Shown here: positions 48,161 through 63,814 of the stretch, piece by piece | How the letters are laid out: each line of letters opens with the position of its first letter | How positions within the stretch are numbered: position 1 is the stretch's first letter | DNA from: Paraspadella gotoi | Lineage: Eukaryota; Chaetognatha | NCBI GenBank assembly: GCA_051294375.1 | Contig: CM119265.1 | Span: 9,992,339-10,056,338 of the forward strand | Length of the DNA stretch: 64,000 nucleotides | Reading direction: 5' to 3' | The notes under the pieces: model-generated | What the model saw: the letters and a program-made list of their open reading frames with translations, nothing else | Told to the model about the DNA's origin: nothing | Database searches by the model: none | Made by a program: the position numbers and the translations under genes

Positions 48161-49297
48161 CTGGTTCCTTTCTTTTCTTTCCCTCTATATCTCAATCTTC
48201 AAAGGTCTTCATCCTACTTCCTTCCTTTCTTCTTTCCTCCCTTCCTTCCTCCCTTTCCTCTTCTTATTCTCCTCAAATTCCAAGGTTCCCTCCTTAAGGG
48301 GACCCAGTGATAAAAATGATATCATAAGCTTAAGGGTCTATCATCAAAGGAATTTGAATGGTGATAGTCATTAATTTTTCTTTGCACGGGAAAGTGGCAA
48401 AAAAATTCCTATCTCTTATTGTAGCGGAAACAAAAATTTAATAATTATGAAAAAAAATTTAGGTTGACCCTACCTAAATATTTATATACATCTATTATTT
48501 TATTTTTGCATTAGAAAGTATTTTTTACTAAATTCCAATTTTTTATTTTTTACTGTAACAAAGCTATAATTTTAGGTTTAAGCCTCATTGAAACAAAGGC
48601 TTTACAAGAACTAATATTTTTATATTTTTATATTTACTTAAAAGCAGACAAATCAAACCTAAATTCTATTCTTACAGAAACAAAAAGTGTAATAATTATT
48701 AATTAATATTCATATTCATCCCTTAAATGTATAATTAAACTATATTGATTCCTAATTATAACAATTAAAAATTTAGCAAAAGTACAGAATCTTTCTCTTC
48801 TTTTTTATATTTATATTACTTCAAAGAGTTTTATTTCATCCAATTAACAGAATCATTTTGAAAAGAAAGTTTAAATTAAATCAGTCGATACCTTAAATTT
48901 TGATTCATTCCTAGTTTTTTTTCTTATAAATTTTTGTGATAAAAGCTGAAAATCTTTTTAAAATTAGATCTTACCCTTTTTTGGAAAAAAAAATTTTAAA
49001 CTTGAAAAAGATTTTCTTCTTACCGATTTTTTAAAGAAAATTAAGCTCGCTGATTTTATCGAATTTTTTAACTACTTTCCCAAATGATTATAGAAGAAAA
49101 AATTATATGATCAGAACCAGCTTAAGTTAAAGGGTCAAACGTTATGTTTTCAGCTTTTTACCCCCCCTGTTCACTTGGTTCCCTTAAGAGTTGCTTTCTT
49201 CTTCCTCGACGTCCTTTTATCTCTTTTCCTCTGTTTACTTCCTTTTTCGCTTTTCCGAAAAAAAGAGAGAAGAGAGAGAGAGAAGAGAGAGAGAGAC

Positions 49298-49335
<38 letters not shown>

Positions 49336-49476
49336 GGGAAGGAGAAAAAAAGGAGATAGAGAAGAAATGAGAGGAGGCGAAAAAAAAGGGAAAAAAAAAG
49401 AAAAAAGACGCAAAGTGGGCGGAAGGAAAAAAGAAAAGGAGAAACCGAATGATTTCCTTTTAAGAATCAACGAGTT

Positions 49477-49553
<77 letters not shown>

Positions 49554-49572
49554 CCCTCCTTCTGACGTCATG

Positions 49573-49597
49573 NNNNNNNNNNNNNNNNNNNNNNNNN
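49573..49597. other. Assembly gap (25 N)
   Basis: Fixed-size gap at the right end of segment Y, inside a foldback. Confidence 0.99.
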
Positions 49598-49716
49598 CTC
49601 TCTCTTTTTTTTTTCGGAAAAGCGAAAAAGGAAGTAAACAGAGGAAAAGAGATAAAAGGACGTCGAGGAAGAAGAAAGCAACTCTTAAGGGGACCAAGTG
49701 AACAGGGGGGGTAAAA
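49598..49716 (-). repeat. Inverted copy of 49,145-49,265
   Basis: GAAAAGCGAAAAAGGAAGTA to GTGAACAGGGGGGGTAAAAA is the reverse complement of sequence 350-450 bp to the left, making a short foldback around the gap just before the second copy of X starts. Confidence 0.85.
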
Positions 49717-50890
49717 AGCACTTTGATATTGAAATCATAATCAGTAGAGAGCTATTTAATGGTAAGGCGAATAAAAAAAGCAGATAGAAGGAGAAAAGGA
49801 ACAAAGGGTAAGGACAAAAAAGATAAGGTATTGTAAAACGACATCGGCAGTGCGGTGACGGCGGGGCGCGCGCGGCGGCGGCGGCGGCTGTGGCGGCGCC
49901 GTATGACCGCAATCCGATTCGATTAAAATGGAAATTTTAAACTGAACAGTATGAAAGGAGTTTTTTTTCCACGTAAAAAAAAAATAAATGAGATTAACGG
50001 TTAATGGCGAAACAGGTTTAAAAAGTAAATACATTAAAAGTCTGATTAAAAAATAATTTATAAAGGCGGGAAAACTGAGATTTAAAACGCGAAGCCAGCA
50101 ATTAATCTTGTAATACACGTTGAGTTTTGAATATGGGGTTACTGTACGTTCAAATGACTTCTCATACTTGCGTTTTACAATTTTTTTGAGGTCAGAATTT
50201 GAAACTTGGTTAAAATTATAGCCTGTCAAAAGTAGGGGCAAGATTAAGCTTAACGAAAATGAATGGAAAATTTTTATATTGGTTGTACCAATTTATAAAA
50301 TTCAGCTCTTGTATTTTGTGCTAGTACGGAGTAACAATATAGTATTGCCCCGATCTAATACTTAAGACTGGTTCTTTTCATACAATTGAAACATTCTTGA
50401 AATATTAAGCTACTACTTAATTGATAGGGAAGCAGGTACTCTGGGTGTGAATAAATGAGACTGTGAGATCTAATTGAAGCTTGCAGGATCTGCTATGTCA
50501 TATCTTGTAAGAGTGATGGAGGCCTTAAAACATACGAAGCTTGTCCAAAGTCAGGAGTAAGATAAGCTTATTTAGTAAATGAATGGATAATTTTTTATAA
50601 TTGGTTGTACCAATATTCATAAAATTCTCTATCTTTAACGTCATCAGCATGGTATAAGGTTTTCATTTTATGAGGTCCGGTTCCCTCACATATACACTGT
50701 CTTCTCCTCTCTCTCTCTGTCGTCGTCTCTTCTCTCTTCTCCTCAGTTTTTTCTAATTATTATTATCAGTATACAATCATGCGAGATATAAATGACATTG
50801 AAATTACAGAAAAAATGAAAATATCAAAATAAATAACAGTATAATACTTCGTACGATTTCCACCAATACACCAATACACAGTATTCTTAC

Positions 50891-50977
50891 CTCAGCAATT
50901 TCTTCACACATGGCGTAGCTCTGATCGTCGACTTCCGATAGAGTACGCACAGTCGCGATCGTATTCGTTTCATCGAG
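50891..50977 (-). CDS. Penultimate exon of the minus-strand gene (in-frame copy)
   Basis: An 87-bp exon between gtttcag and gtaaga, phase 0 on both sides, encodes 29 residues beginning LDETNTIATVRTL and ending YAMCEEIAE. It is in phase with the terminal exon at 38,439-38,558, giving a helical, acidic then basic C-terminus. The matching exon at 39,935-40,026 has net extra bases and is out of frame. The intervening distance in the window is an artefact of the duplicated layout; in a corrected assembly the two exons would be about 1.4 kb apart. Confidence 0.5.
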
Positions 50978-51121
50978 CTGAAACAAAAGGGAAATATGTT
51001 TGGTAAAGTAAAAAAAATATAAAAAACGGGACAATAAGTGGGAAAGAAATAAAGAAGAAAATAAAAAGTTTGAGGATAAAACGAATTCACAATTAGAGAA
51101 AGAGTTAGAGAGAGAGAGAGA

Positions 51122-51155
<34 letters not shown>

Positions 51156-51208
51156 CGAGAGAGAGAGAGAAGAGAGAGAGAGAGAAGAGAGTTTTGAAAT
51201 GAACTGAG

Positions 51209-51281
<73 letters not shown>

Positions 51282-51907
51282 AGAGGAAGGGAGATGCGAG
51301 TCAGACCACATGGAAAAATTGATAAATAAAAAAAAAAGTAGGATTCTCTTTCACGACTGAGTTATTTTCCGGGATTTTTTAATGTTTAATCCAGAATCGT
51401 CCGACGCGAAATGGAAGATGTGGAATAGTTGATAATGAAAGCGAGATACGTGGTAATGGAAAGGCATGGCTACCCAACATTGCATGCGGACAAGAAGACA
51501 TGTTACCATGGGACGACATCATCAAGAAAAAAAGCTTGCAGAGTCGCGATTATGTCAACGGTGTAATACGTGAAAGACATAGACGTCCAAGTCAGAGCAA
51601 GATAGAAAAAAGGCTTTAGTTGGTGTTCAACAAAAGAAGAGGACTCGAGAAAGGGATATTGCTTTGCGCAGAGTAGGAGAAATGGAGAACGAAAAAAGAG
51701 AAAAGAAAATAGAGGAAAAGAAAAAGAAATAATTGAGAAAAGAAGAGAAAGAAAGATAAGAAAGAATAAAAAGGAAAGAGACTTGAGTGAGAAAGGAAAC
51801 GTTGAAGGCAGTTGAAGGCAGATGGAACAATGAAAGTGCAAACACTAAGTGATAAAATAAGTAGATAAGGAGAGTTAAAGGAGAGAGATGAGAAGAGAGA
51901 GAGAAGA

Positions 51908-51955
<48 letters not shown>

Positions 51956-52149
51956 GAGAGAGACAGACAGAGCATCCTGCACAATCTTTAGGTTAATAAA
52001 CAAGGAAAAGCCACACAATTGTGGCTGGAAAACAAATCTGAAAGAAAAGAAAAGAAAACGAACACAAAACGATTAACACGAAAAAAGAAAAAGAAAATTC
52101 ATATCTCGGGATAAAAAAATAAAATATAAAAAATATCAGCATCTTGGAA

Positions 52150-52385
52150 CATCCAACCAACTAAACAACTAATCATTCAACCACCAACCACTTTTGATCC
52201 AACCAACCACCTTTAATCCAACCAGCCACCTTTGATCCAACCAACCAACCACCTTTAATTCAACCAACTAACCATCTTTAATACAACCAGCCATACTATG
52301 ATCCAACCAACCAACCACCTTTAATCCAACCAACGAACCACCTTTAATCCAACCAACCAACCATCTTTGATCCAACCAACGAAAA
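52150..52385 (+). repeat. Minisatellite CCAACCACCTTTAATCCAA, second copy
   Basis: Copy of 41,228-41,455 within X'. Confidence 0.9.
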
Positions 52386-53135
52386 CTGAAAGAGAAAGAA
52401 ACAAAAGAAACTGACCAACTGCAGAAGAGGTTTTTTAGCCAGATTTTTAGTGGACTTGGGATAAAGTTTTAGGATGTGACCCAGGGATGAATGTGACATA
52501 TATATGCAACTGAATTATATTGGTGTACCAATTTCATAAGATTATTGTTTGTTGCTCGGCGATGTTTTTTAAATAAAAAAAATATTTAAAAAATTTTTGC
52601 ATTGCTTTTTTTGGTACAAAGAAAAACTATTATTTCCTATATATTTTTTAGTCGGTTCAATCCCAACCTATTACTTAGTGGTCAATGGTCAATGGTCATT
52701 GGTCAATGGTCATGGGCTGTTGGCTTTACTCAATGAGCCACCGAGTCACAACTGAAGGTGTCACGCTTATAGGCGGAACGAACTTATGCAATGCCCGACA
52801 ACTTCTTTTCAAACATGAATAACAAATTTGAACATTTTTAAATATAAAACAATAACTATACAAAAGTAAAACTCCCTATGCCTCGCTTCTCTTTATCTCA
52901 GACAAATTAAGTGACCGGTCATTCTGAGTTACTTAGTTTCTTGATACAATTTCGTTAAGGACCGAATCGTATAAGCGTAAGAATTAAAGTTTCTACGGGG
53001 TTTTGATATTGTGAATAATAATAAAATAAATTAAATAATACTTATCCAAAAACTCATTACTAATTTGAACGGGCGACGTCTCGAAAGCGGGACCCAAAAA
53101 TTAATAATTTCACACGATTATTAAAATATGAAATT

Positions 53136-53375
53136 GGTACAACCAATATAAAAATTATCCATTTATTTAATAAATAAGCTATCTTGTCTCTGACTTTGGA
53201 CAGGCTTTGGCCTCCATCACTCTTACAAGATAATGACATAGCAGGTCCCTGCAAGCTTTCAATCAAGACTCTCTCACAGTCTTTTTTAATTCACTCCCAG
53301 AGTACCTGGCTTCCCTATCAATAAAGAGGTATAATGTTTCAAAGAATGTTTCAATTGTATGAAAAGACCACTCTC
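53136..53375 (-). mobile_element. Dispersed repeat, reverse copy in X'
   Basis: Duplicate of the element at 42,187-42,430, nearly identical. Confidence 0.75.
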
Positions 53376-53668
53376 TTAAGTATTAGATATATTCTTCTTT
53401 ACAATTTTATATATAATAAATTTTAAATATAATTTTTTATAAAGACGTTGAAAAGATTTATATGGTTTAATAAAAGTTTATAAAAGTTTATATAAGTTAT
53501 ATAAGTTTTATAAGTTTCTATAAGTTTCTATAAGTTTATATAAGTTTATATAAGTTTATATAAGTTTATATGGTCAACATCAACTGTTTTTGGCGAAACG
53601 AGAGAAAGGGTGTCTTACCTCCCACCTCGTTCAGATGGAAGGTGTAAACGAAGACATGACGTCAGAAG

Positions 53669-53751
<83 letters not shown>

Positions 53752-53890
53752 AACTCGTTGATTCTTAAAAGGAAATCATTCGGTTTCTCCTTTTCTTTTT
53801 TCCTTCCCGCCCACTTTGCGTCTTTTTTCTTTTTTTTTCCCTTTTTTTTCGCCTCCTCTCATTTCTTCTCTATCTCCTTTTTTTCTCCTT

Positions 53891-53964
<74 letters not shown>

Positions 53965-54897
53965 CTCTTTTTTTTTCGGAAAAGCGAAAAAGGAAGTAAA
54001 CAGAGGAAAAGAGATAAAAGGACGTCGAGGAAGAAGAAAGCAACTCTTAAGGGAACCAAGTGAACAGGGGGGTAAAAAGCTGAAAACATAACGTTTGACC
54101 CTTTAACTTAAGCTGGTTCTGATCATATAATTTTTTCTTCTATAATCATTTGGGAAAGTAGTTAAAAAATTCGATAAAATCAGCGAGCTTAATTTTCTTT
54201 AAAAAATCGGTAAGAAGAAAATCTTTTTCAAGTTTAAAATTTTTTTTTCCAAAAAGGGTAAGATCTAATTTTAAAAAGATTTTCAGCTTTTATCACAAAA
54301 ATTTATAAGAAAAAAAATTAGGAATGAATCAAAATTTAAGGTATCGACTGATTTTATTTAAACTTTCTTTTCAAATGATTCTGTTAATTGGATTGAAAAT
54401 AAAACTCTTTGAAGTAATATAAATATAAAAAGAAGAGAAAGATTCTGTACTTTTGCTAAATTTTTAATTGTTATAATTAGGAATCAATATAGTTTAATTA
54501 TACATTTAAGGGATGAATATGAATATTAATTAATAATTATTACACTTTTTGTTTCTGTAAGAATAGAATTTAGGTTTGATTTGTCTGCTTTTAAGTAAAT
54601 ATAAAAATATAAAAATATTAGTCTTGTAAAGCCTTTGTTCAATGAGGCTTAAACCTAAAATTATAGCTTTGTACAGTAAAAAATAAAAAATTGGAATTTA
54701 GTAAAAAATACTTTCTAATGCAAAAATAAAATAATAGATTATATAAATATTTAGGTAGGGTCAACTAAATTTTTTTTCATAATTATTAAATTTTTGTTTC
54801 CGCTACAATAAGAGATAGGAATTTTTTTGCCACTTTCCCGTGCAAAGAAAAATTAATGACTATCACCATTCAAATTCCTTTGATGATAGACCCTTAA

Positions 54898-54922
54898 NNN
54901 NNNNNNNNNNNNNNNNNNNNNN
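54898..54922. other. Assembly gap (25 N), spurious
   Basis: The forward copy of Y reads straight through this point (about 48,320). Confidence 0.95.
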
Positions 54923-55613
54923 GCTTATGATATCATTTTTATCACTGGGTCCCCTTAAGGAGGGAACCTTGGAATTTGAGGAGAATAAGAAGAGGAAAGG
55001 GAGGAAGGAAGGGAGGAAAGAAGAAAGGAAGGAAGTAGGATGAAGACCTTTGAAGATTGAGATATAGAGGGAAAGAAAGAAAGGAACCAGATTAAGATGT
55101 AAAAAGAGAGAAGAAATTTAGAAAAAGAGAAAGAGAGGAAGCGGATTGAGAAAGAGAGGAAACAGATAGAGAAATAGAGGAAGCCGATTGAGAAAGAGAA
55201 GAAACAGATTGAGAAAGAGAGGAAACAGGCTTAGGTGGAAAGGGAAAGAAAACATTGAGATGGAAAAAGAAAGAGAACAAATTGAGATAAGAAAAGAATA
55301 CGAACATATCGAGATGGAGAAGGAAAGAGAACAGATTGAGATAGAGAAAGAAAGATAACAGATTGAGATGGAGAAAGAGAAAGAACAGATTAAGATAATT
55401 AAAAGAAAAATGAGAACAGAAAGAGATAGTGAAATAGATAAAACAGAGATAGGTAAAGATAGTTAGGTTAAGAAGGTTCAGAGAGAAGAAAAAAGAAGGA
55501 ACGCTCACGATCGGCAGAGCATCAAAAGAGAAATTCAGAAGAAGGAAATCGGGGAAAAGTACACGTAATAAAATAGGGAAATATATCCTCAGCCGAAGCC
55601 AGGTAAGAGGCTT

Positions 55614-55725
<112 letters not shown>

Positions 55726-56598
55726 TCAGATTAAGAAAACACGCCTTGCAGAATTCTCAGCCTCTCGTTTTTTTCCAAAAAGAAAGAGAAACAAGGAAGG
55801 ATAAATTCAAAGTGTTGCGCCGCATTTCCTTTCTTTTATAATTTTTATACGATTAAATTTTCAGATGATTAAACTATAAATGTTTGAAACATATGCATAA
55901 CAATTATCACATAGTATATTTGTGGGCTAAATATTGTGTATCTTAAGACTATTCCGTATTATAAATTACTACAAGAATTATAATGCATTAAATTTTTATT
56001 AATTTAACTATATTTTTATATGGATGATCTTTTGATAATGTAAGTCAAAAGCAAGTACATTATATAAGAATATTCTCATAAAAATTTGCAAAATTACTTG
56101 TTTACTTGTTTACTTATATTATATTACTAGTTTACCAAATATAAACTAAATTGATTTCATTCTTTAAATTTTATTTTGCCTTGCTTATGTTTTATTATTA
56201 TTTTTGTTATTGCGATAGGATATCTTTTTTATGACGAATCGAATAATTTACTGAAATTTATATTGATTTTGCGTTTTTTTCCTTAGTTTTAGTATTTAAA
56301 ATATTATTCAACCCGATTAAGAAAGTCAGACGAACGGACCGACCAAAAATTGACAGATAGAGACGCTTCGCCAGAATTCGCGGCGCAACTAAAAAAAAAA
56401 AAAAGAATAAGAAAAAAAAGCCCGAAGTTCTTATGTATCCACATGAGAATGTGAAATAGGATTTTCCCTTTCTCTCTCTCTCTCTCTCCTCTCTCCGGAT
56501 CGTCACCTCTCACCGGGCGCGGAATCACAACAAATCACGACATGACGTGAATGGACGCCCGCTCACCGAAAACGCCTCCCCCCCCCCCCCGCCGTTGC

Positions 56599-56633
56599 GA
56601 TGGCGTCGCTTGATAATCGCGCGCAGCGGGAAA
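56599..56633 (+). CDS. Possible first coding exon, unidentified
   Basis: ATGGCGTCGCTTGATAATCG begins a short frame, MASLDNRAQRE, ending at a canonical gtaagt donor (phase 2). A possible next exon near 57,121-57,153 is Lys-rich. In the forward copy of Y (minus strand, about 46,640-46,674) one G is missing and the frame shifts. The two copies disagree, so this is only a candidate. Confidence 0.25.
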
Positions 56634-57070
56634 AGTAAGTTAATTAGGGTTCTTTTTTTTTTGTGGCGCGGGGGCATATTAAATAATAATAATAATAATA
56701 AAAATATTCATTTTGTAGAAAAAACAACATTTTTGGAAAAGAGGTTTTTAAAATTGTTTTCATTTATTTTTTGTATTAAAAAATACAAATAAACTTTACA
56801 CATTGAGGTTTTTGTTTAGAATTTAAACCTTTCGTACTTCCGCCGGCCCTTCTGTGCTCATTCGACGTTGAATGCCCAAGTGACGCAAAATTTATGGTTA
56901 AATTTCTCCAAGATTTCTTCCCAAAAAATGCATAAGCAAAAAAAAATATTTGCATATTTTTTAAGAATCATTTCATATGCAATAGTACAAGTTACAAACA
57001 TTACCAATTTTTTTCATTTTTTAGTTTTTTAATAAAGTTATGCTGAATATAACAAACAACAAATATGCGT

Positions 57071-57103
<33 letters not shown>

Positions 57104-57310
57104 GTTTTTTGATTCAACGAGAAAGAACTCCGCCAAGAAAGAAACCATCAAGAGGTAGATTTAGCGACGGCGCTATTTTGGATTCGGCCCTTACCATAGA
57201 GAAGAACGTCTATGCTGCTTTTTTTTAAAGTTAAAAGTCGGGCCAGTTAGTTTTTGTCGTCATATGAGGATGTGAGGAAATGTATCGGGTCAGTTTAGAG
57301 ATGAAGAGAG

Positions 57311-57405
<95 letters not shown>

Positions 57406-59348
57406 GAGTGATGAAAGAAGTTAGTTAGGAGGAAATGGGAGCGAAAATATCTTTTTTTCTCAGGCGATTCCAGGACCTCATCAACGATTCAAAAAAGGGT
57501 CGAGGTCCCTCTGTCTGTCTGTCCGCCTGACCCTCCATCCCTCCGTCCGTCCGTCCGTTCCTCTGTCCCTCCGTTATCTGAATCACTCGAAATAGACAAA
57601 AGTTATCCGTTGGATTCCTTTCACTTTTTACTTATTTTTTTTATTTAACGACATTACAATAAAAGTTAAGACGTATAGATACTTATTACTTTGCTAACGG
57701 TAGAAATTTGCCACAAACACTAAAAAAGAACCAAAAAGAATACAAATTCATTAAAAGAATAATACAGAAAGAACAAGAGCCAAAAAAAAATTAAATCAAA
57801 GCACAGAATACAAATAATGACGAAAAAAAGAAATAAATCCCATTACTGACCTTCCGCTTCTCACCAGTTCTTATTTCTCACCCCAATTTACCCGGCCTCC
57901 GACACTAAGCTCCTTACCTTAGCCGCGCTCCCTCCCCTTCCCTTAACCCGCCCCTCACCCGTCGGTTTCTTACAAAGACGCTGTCGACCCTCATTCCTCA
58001 CCCTAACCAATCGCTGAAGCTCTCACCTTTCTTTTTTTTTATTTTATGAAAGACCCCAGAGGCAGCTCGAGAGGTAGACACCCTAAACAAAGCCCCGGGG
58101 ACCCCGGGCTCCTAAGGGGCTCCACAAGCTCCTAAAGGGGTCTCCGGGCTTTTTAAGGGGCCTCCGGGCTCTTAAAGGGCCTCCGGGCTTTTAATGGGGC
58201 CCGTGAAAAATTTAATAGGACTGAAAAAATGTATTTACGAAAAATTCACAAAAAATTTAAATGAACATTGAGAGTTTTCACTCTTGTTAAATCAGAATAC
58301 CGTAGTTTGTTTAAACTCGTTAGAATTCTTTTATATAAGTTGTAAACCTTACAGAACATAATGATATAACAATAATATATTTATAAAATGAATTATTTAA
58401 AGACGATATCCTTGCCTAATTAATTGTACAGGATCTCGCCCCGTGGTTTTGGTTAGGGGATGCGCTAGTTCTCTACTCAGGCCACTGAATGACCCATTTC
58501 CTCCCTCAGGGCCTTCAACTCACTCTCTATCTCTGCCCCCACCTCGCCTAACCCTTAGACCGACCTTACCCTCCTTCCTTCCGTATAATCGATGACCTCA
58601 CCCGACTTTTCCCTTTTTGCCCTTCGACTGAAGGGGTAAGGGAACTCCCAGTGACCCTCAGCCGAGAAAGTAACGCGATGGAAAAATTCGCGCACATGTT
58701 CCCTCGCGCGACACTGTCAACTCTTTGGGGGGGGAAGGGAGGGAGGGAGATGGGGTGTGAGGGGGGCAGAGGAATGGGGGAAAGATTGCGAAGGGAGGAA
58801 AAATAGGAATTAAGGAGGGATTAAAAGAGTAGAAGATAGCGAGGAAAAGGGAAAAGAAAAAAGAAGGAAAAAGTGAGTGAAGAATAAAATTAAAAGGAGT
58901 TGGTTATTAACTCGATTAGAAAGAAAGAGCACGGGATTTGGGAAAAGAAAGGAAGTGGTAAAGAAAGGAAGGCGAAAAGAAAGGAAGGAGAAAAGAAGAT
59001 TAGGGAAATGAAGTAAAAAAGGAAGGAAGAGGAAGGAAATTAGACCGGGAGAAAAAAAAAAAAGCGGCTGGCTCGAGGAAAGACCGGACTAGAAAAAGAA
59101 GGAAAGCTTACGGAATTTGACCAAGCTTCGACGCATTCGCAAACAAAATTACATCTAAGATGACATAAACGTTTACCCAATCACAGCCCAGCTGACCACA
59201 ACTCTCTATCATTCCATCCATCACATTTCCTTTCAACGATGTCTTCACGCTTCAGAATTCACGTCCAAAATCCCACCGTGATCACATTCTCCCCTTCCGC
59301 TAGAGATTCACACGCTTCCTTCTTGCCACCCTTCTTAGTGGAGAAGAA

Positions 59349-59445
<97 letters not shown>

Positions 59446-59510
59446 CTCATCCTTCGGACCGGGTTTCATTGACGTCATAAACCGCAGATTATAGAGCCGT
59501 GATTTCGTTC

Positions 59511-59542
<32 letters not shown>

Positions 59543-59725
59543 TTCTCTTCTCTCTCTCTCTCTTCTCTGCAACACCCTTAACTTGCAGTCTTGCCATATT
59601 TTTTATGCCTTCTCTTCATTTTTTTTTTCTCCCTTCAGGTTTCTTTTCTCTATGCTTTCTGTTTACTAATTTCTTTTAGGGAGAGAGTTGTGTTGTCCAT
59701 TTGTTGACGGCGACCAGTAAATACG

Positions 59726-59780
<55 letters not shown>

Positions 59781-60339
59781 TCTCCACCTCCACCGTTCCG
59801 TTCACCAAATAAAAACCCGTTTTTCGCGAATAAAAAAAAGGCTCCATTAATCGGCATTGAAATCGCAAAATGAAGGGCGTTCCCCCTGTCGGGGAATTAA
59901 TAACGCTATAAAAATAATGGCTCAAAAAATAAGGAAAATTTAAAGCGAAAAAATGTGGGGAAAAAAATTAGGAAAATTAAAGCAGTAAAATTATCTCTTC
60001 GATAAGGAAGGAAATTCCATGCCAACTTTTTTTTACACGTTTGCCTCCTTACATTTCATTGGTCGGTAATTCTTAACTTTACGTTTAATATTCTCAACCA
60101 ATCAGCAGTCTTGTCTCAACCTACTATACTTCCACAGTTTTTAGCTATTTTTATACATAGTTGTTTCATGACCATTTAATGTCAATAGTTTATTTAAATT
60201 TTAATTTTTAAATTTTAAATTTAGATTCATTTTCACTTATCTCAAAATCTTATTTAATTTGAATCTGTCAACCTTATTTCTGTCCATTTCAGTTTTTTAT
60301 TGTCCCTTCTCTTATACTAATATCCTCTTCTGCTATTTT

Positions 60340-60660
60340 TTCTCTCTGCGGCTTTCTTTATTCCGCCATTCCCCTTTCTCTGCCATTTCCCTCCCTTCTA
60401 CTATTCCCCTCTTTCTGCCATTTCCCTCCCACCTGCCATTTTCCTCCCTTCTACCATTTCCCCCATCCTTTCTAATCACACTGCCATTTCCCTCCTGCCA
60501 TTTTCCCTCCCTCCTGCCATTTTCCCTCCCTCTCCTATTTTCCAATTTTCCTGCCATTTCCCTCCTGATTTCCCTCACCTCTCGTATTTCCAATCTCCCT
60601 GCCATATTCCTTCTGCCATTTTCCCTCCCTCCTGCCATTCTCCTCTTTTCCCGCCCCAGA
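60340..60660 (+). repeat. Minisatellite TGCCATTTCCCTCC
   Basis: About twenty copies of a 14-17 bp unit CTGCCATTT(C)CCTCC. It straddles the right boundary of inverted Y; the same array in reverse (about 42,715-42,930) marks the left boundary of forward Y. Confidence 0.9.
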
Positions 60661-60788
60661 TTCCCGTTACCTCGTCGCCGATTCAATTTTCTGCGCTCGG
60701 ATCTGAGTCGTCGTGAGAATTCAAAACAATAACAAAATATTACGCGTGGAAATGCGATACGTTGAGGCAGGAAATGCGGAGAGAAAGA

Positions 60789-60922
<134 letters not shown>

Positions 60923-60986
60923 CCATAAAAGCCCATAAAAGCCGCCCGTAACATGTATTCATCTTTATCCCTTCGCTCAGACGCAC

Positions 60987-63497
<2,511 letters not shown>

Positions 63498-63644
63498 CTG
63501 GAAAGAAGAGAGTACAGTAGATACCTCGTTAAAGGGATGAAAGATTGAACAGTTTTCACTGTATAACATAATATCTTGATTAAAATCTTGTAAAGCCCTC
63601 ATTTCCATGTTGCTATCTGATAAGAAGAATGCAGGCATTCGCCC

Positions 63645-63730
63645 ACCGTAGCCTGTTAAAAGTTTGCGGCAATATAACTTATCTGATGAATTAAACGATC
63701 ATTTCTATTGGTTACAAGTACCAATTTAAC
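63645..63730 (+). mobile_element. Diverged dispersed-repeat copy
   Basis: GCCTGTTAAAAGTTTGCGGC, then AACTTATCTGATGAATTAAA and ATTGGTTACAAGTACCAATT follow the same order as the 3' half of the element, with the terminal stem ATTGGT/ACCAAT kept although the loop is longer. Confidence 0.45.
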
Positions 63731-63814
63731 ATCCAAAATCCTCAGATTTACAGTAGTTCCGTCAAGTTTCCCCATAATAAAAGAATATAACCTTTAACCC
63801 TCGTTAGCGGCGGT

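Larger units (their letters stand above)
49720..53654 (+). repeat. Segment X', second indel-rich copy of X
   Basis: Matches 38,728-42,717. Missing or added single bases are frequent up to about 52,130 and rare after it, a pattern typical of uncorrected long reads joined to corrected sequence. It ends at GTGTAAACGAAGACATGACG, where the sequence switches to inverted Y. Confidence 0.9.
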
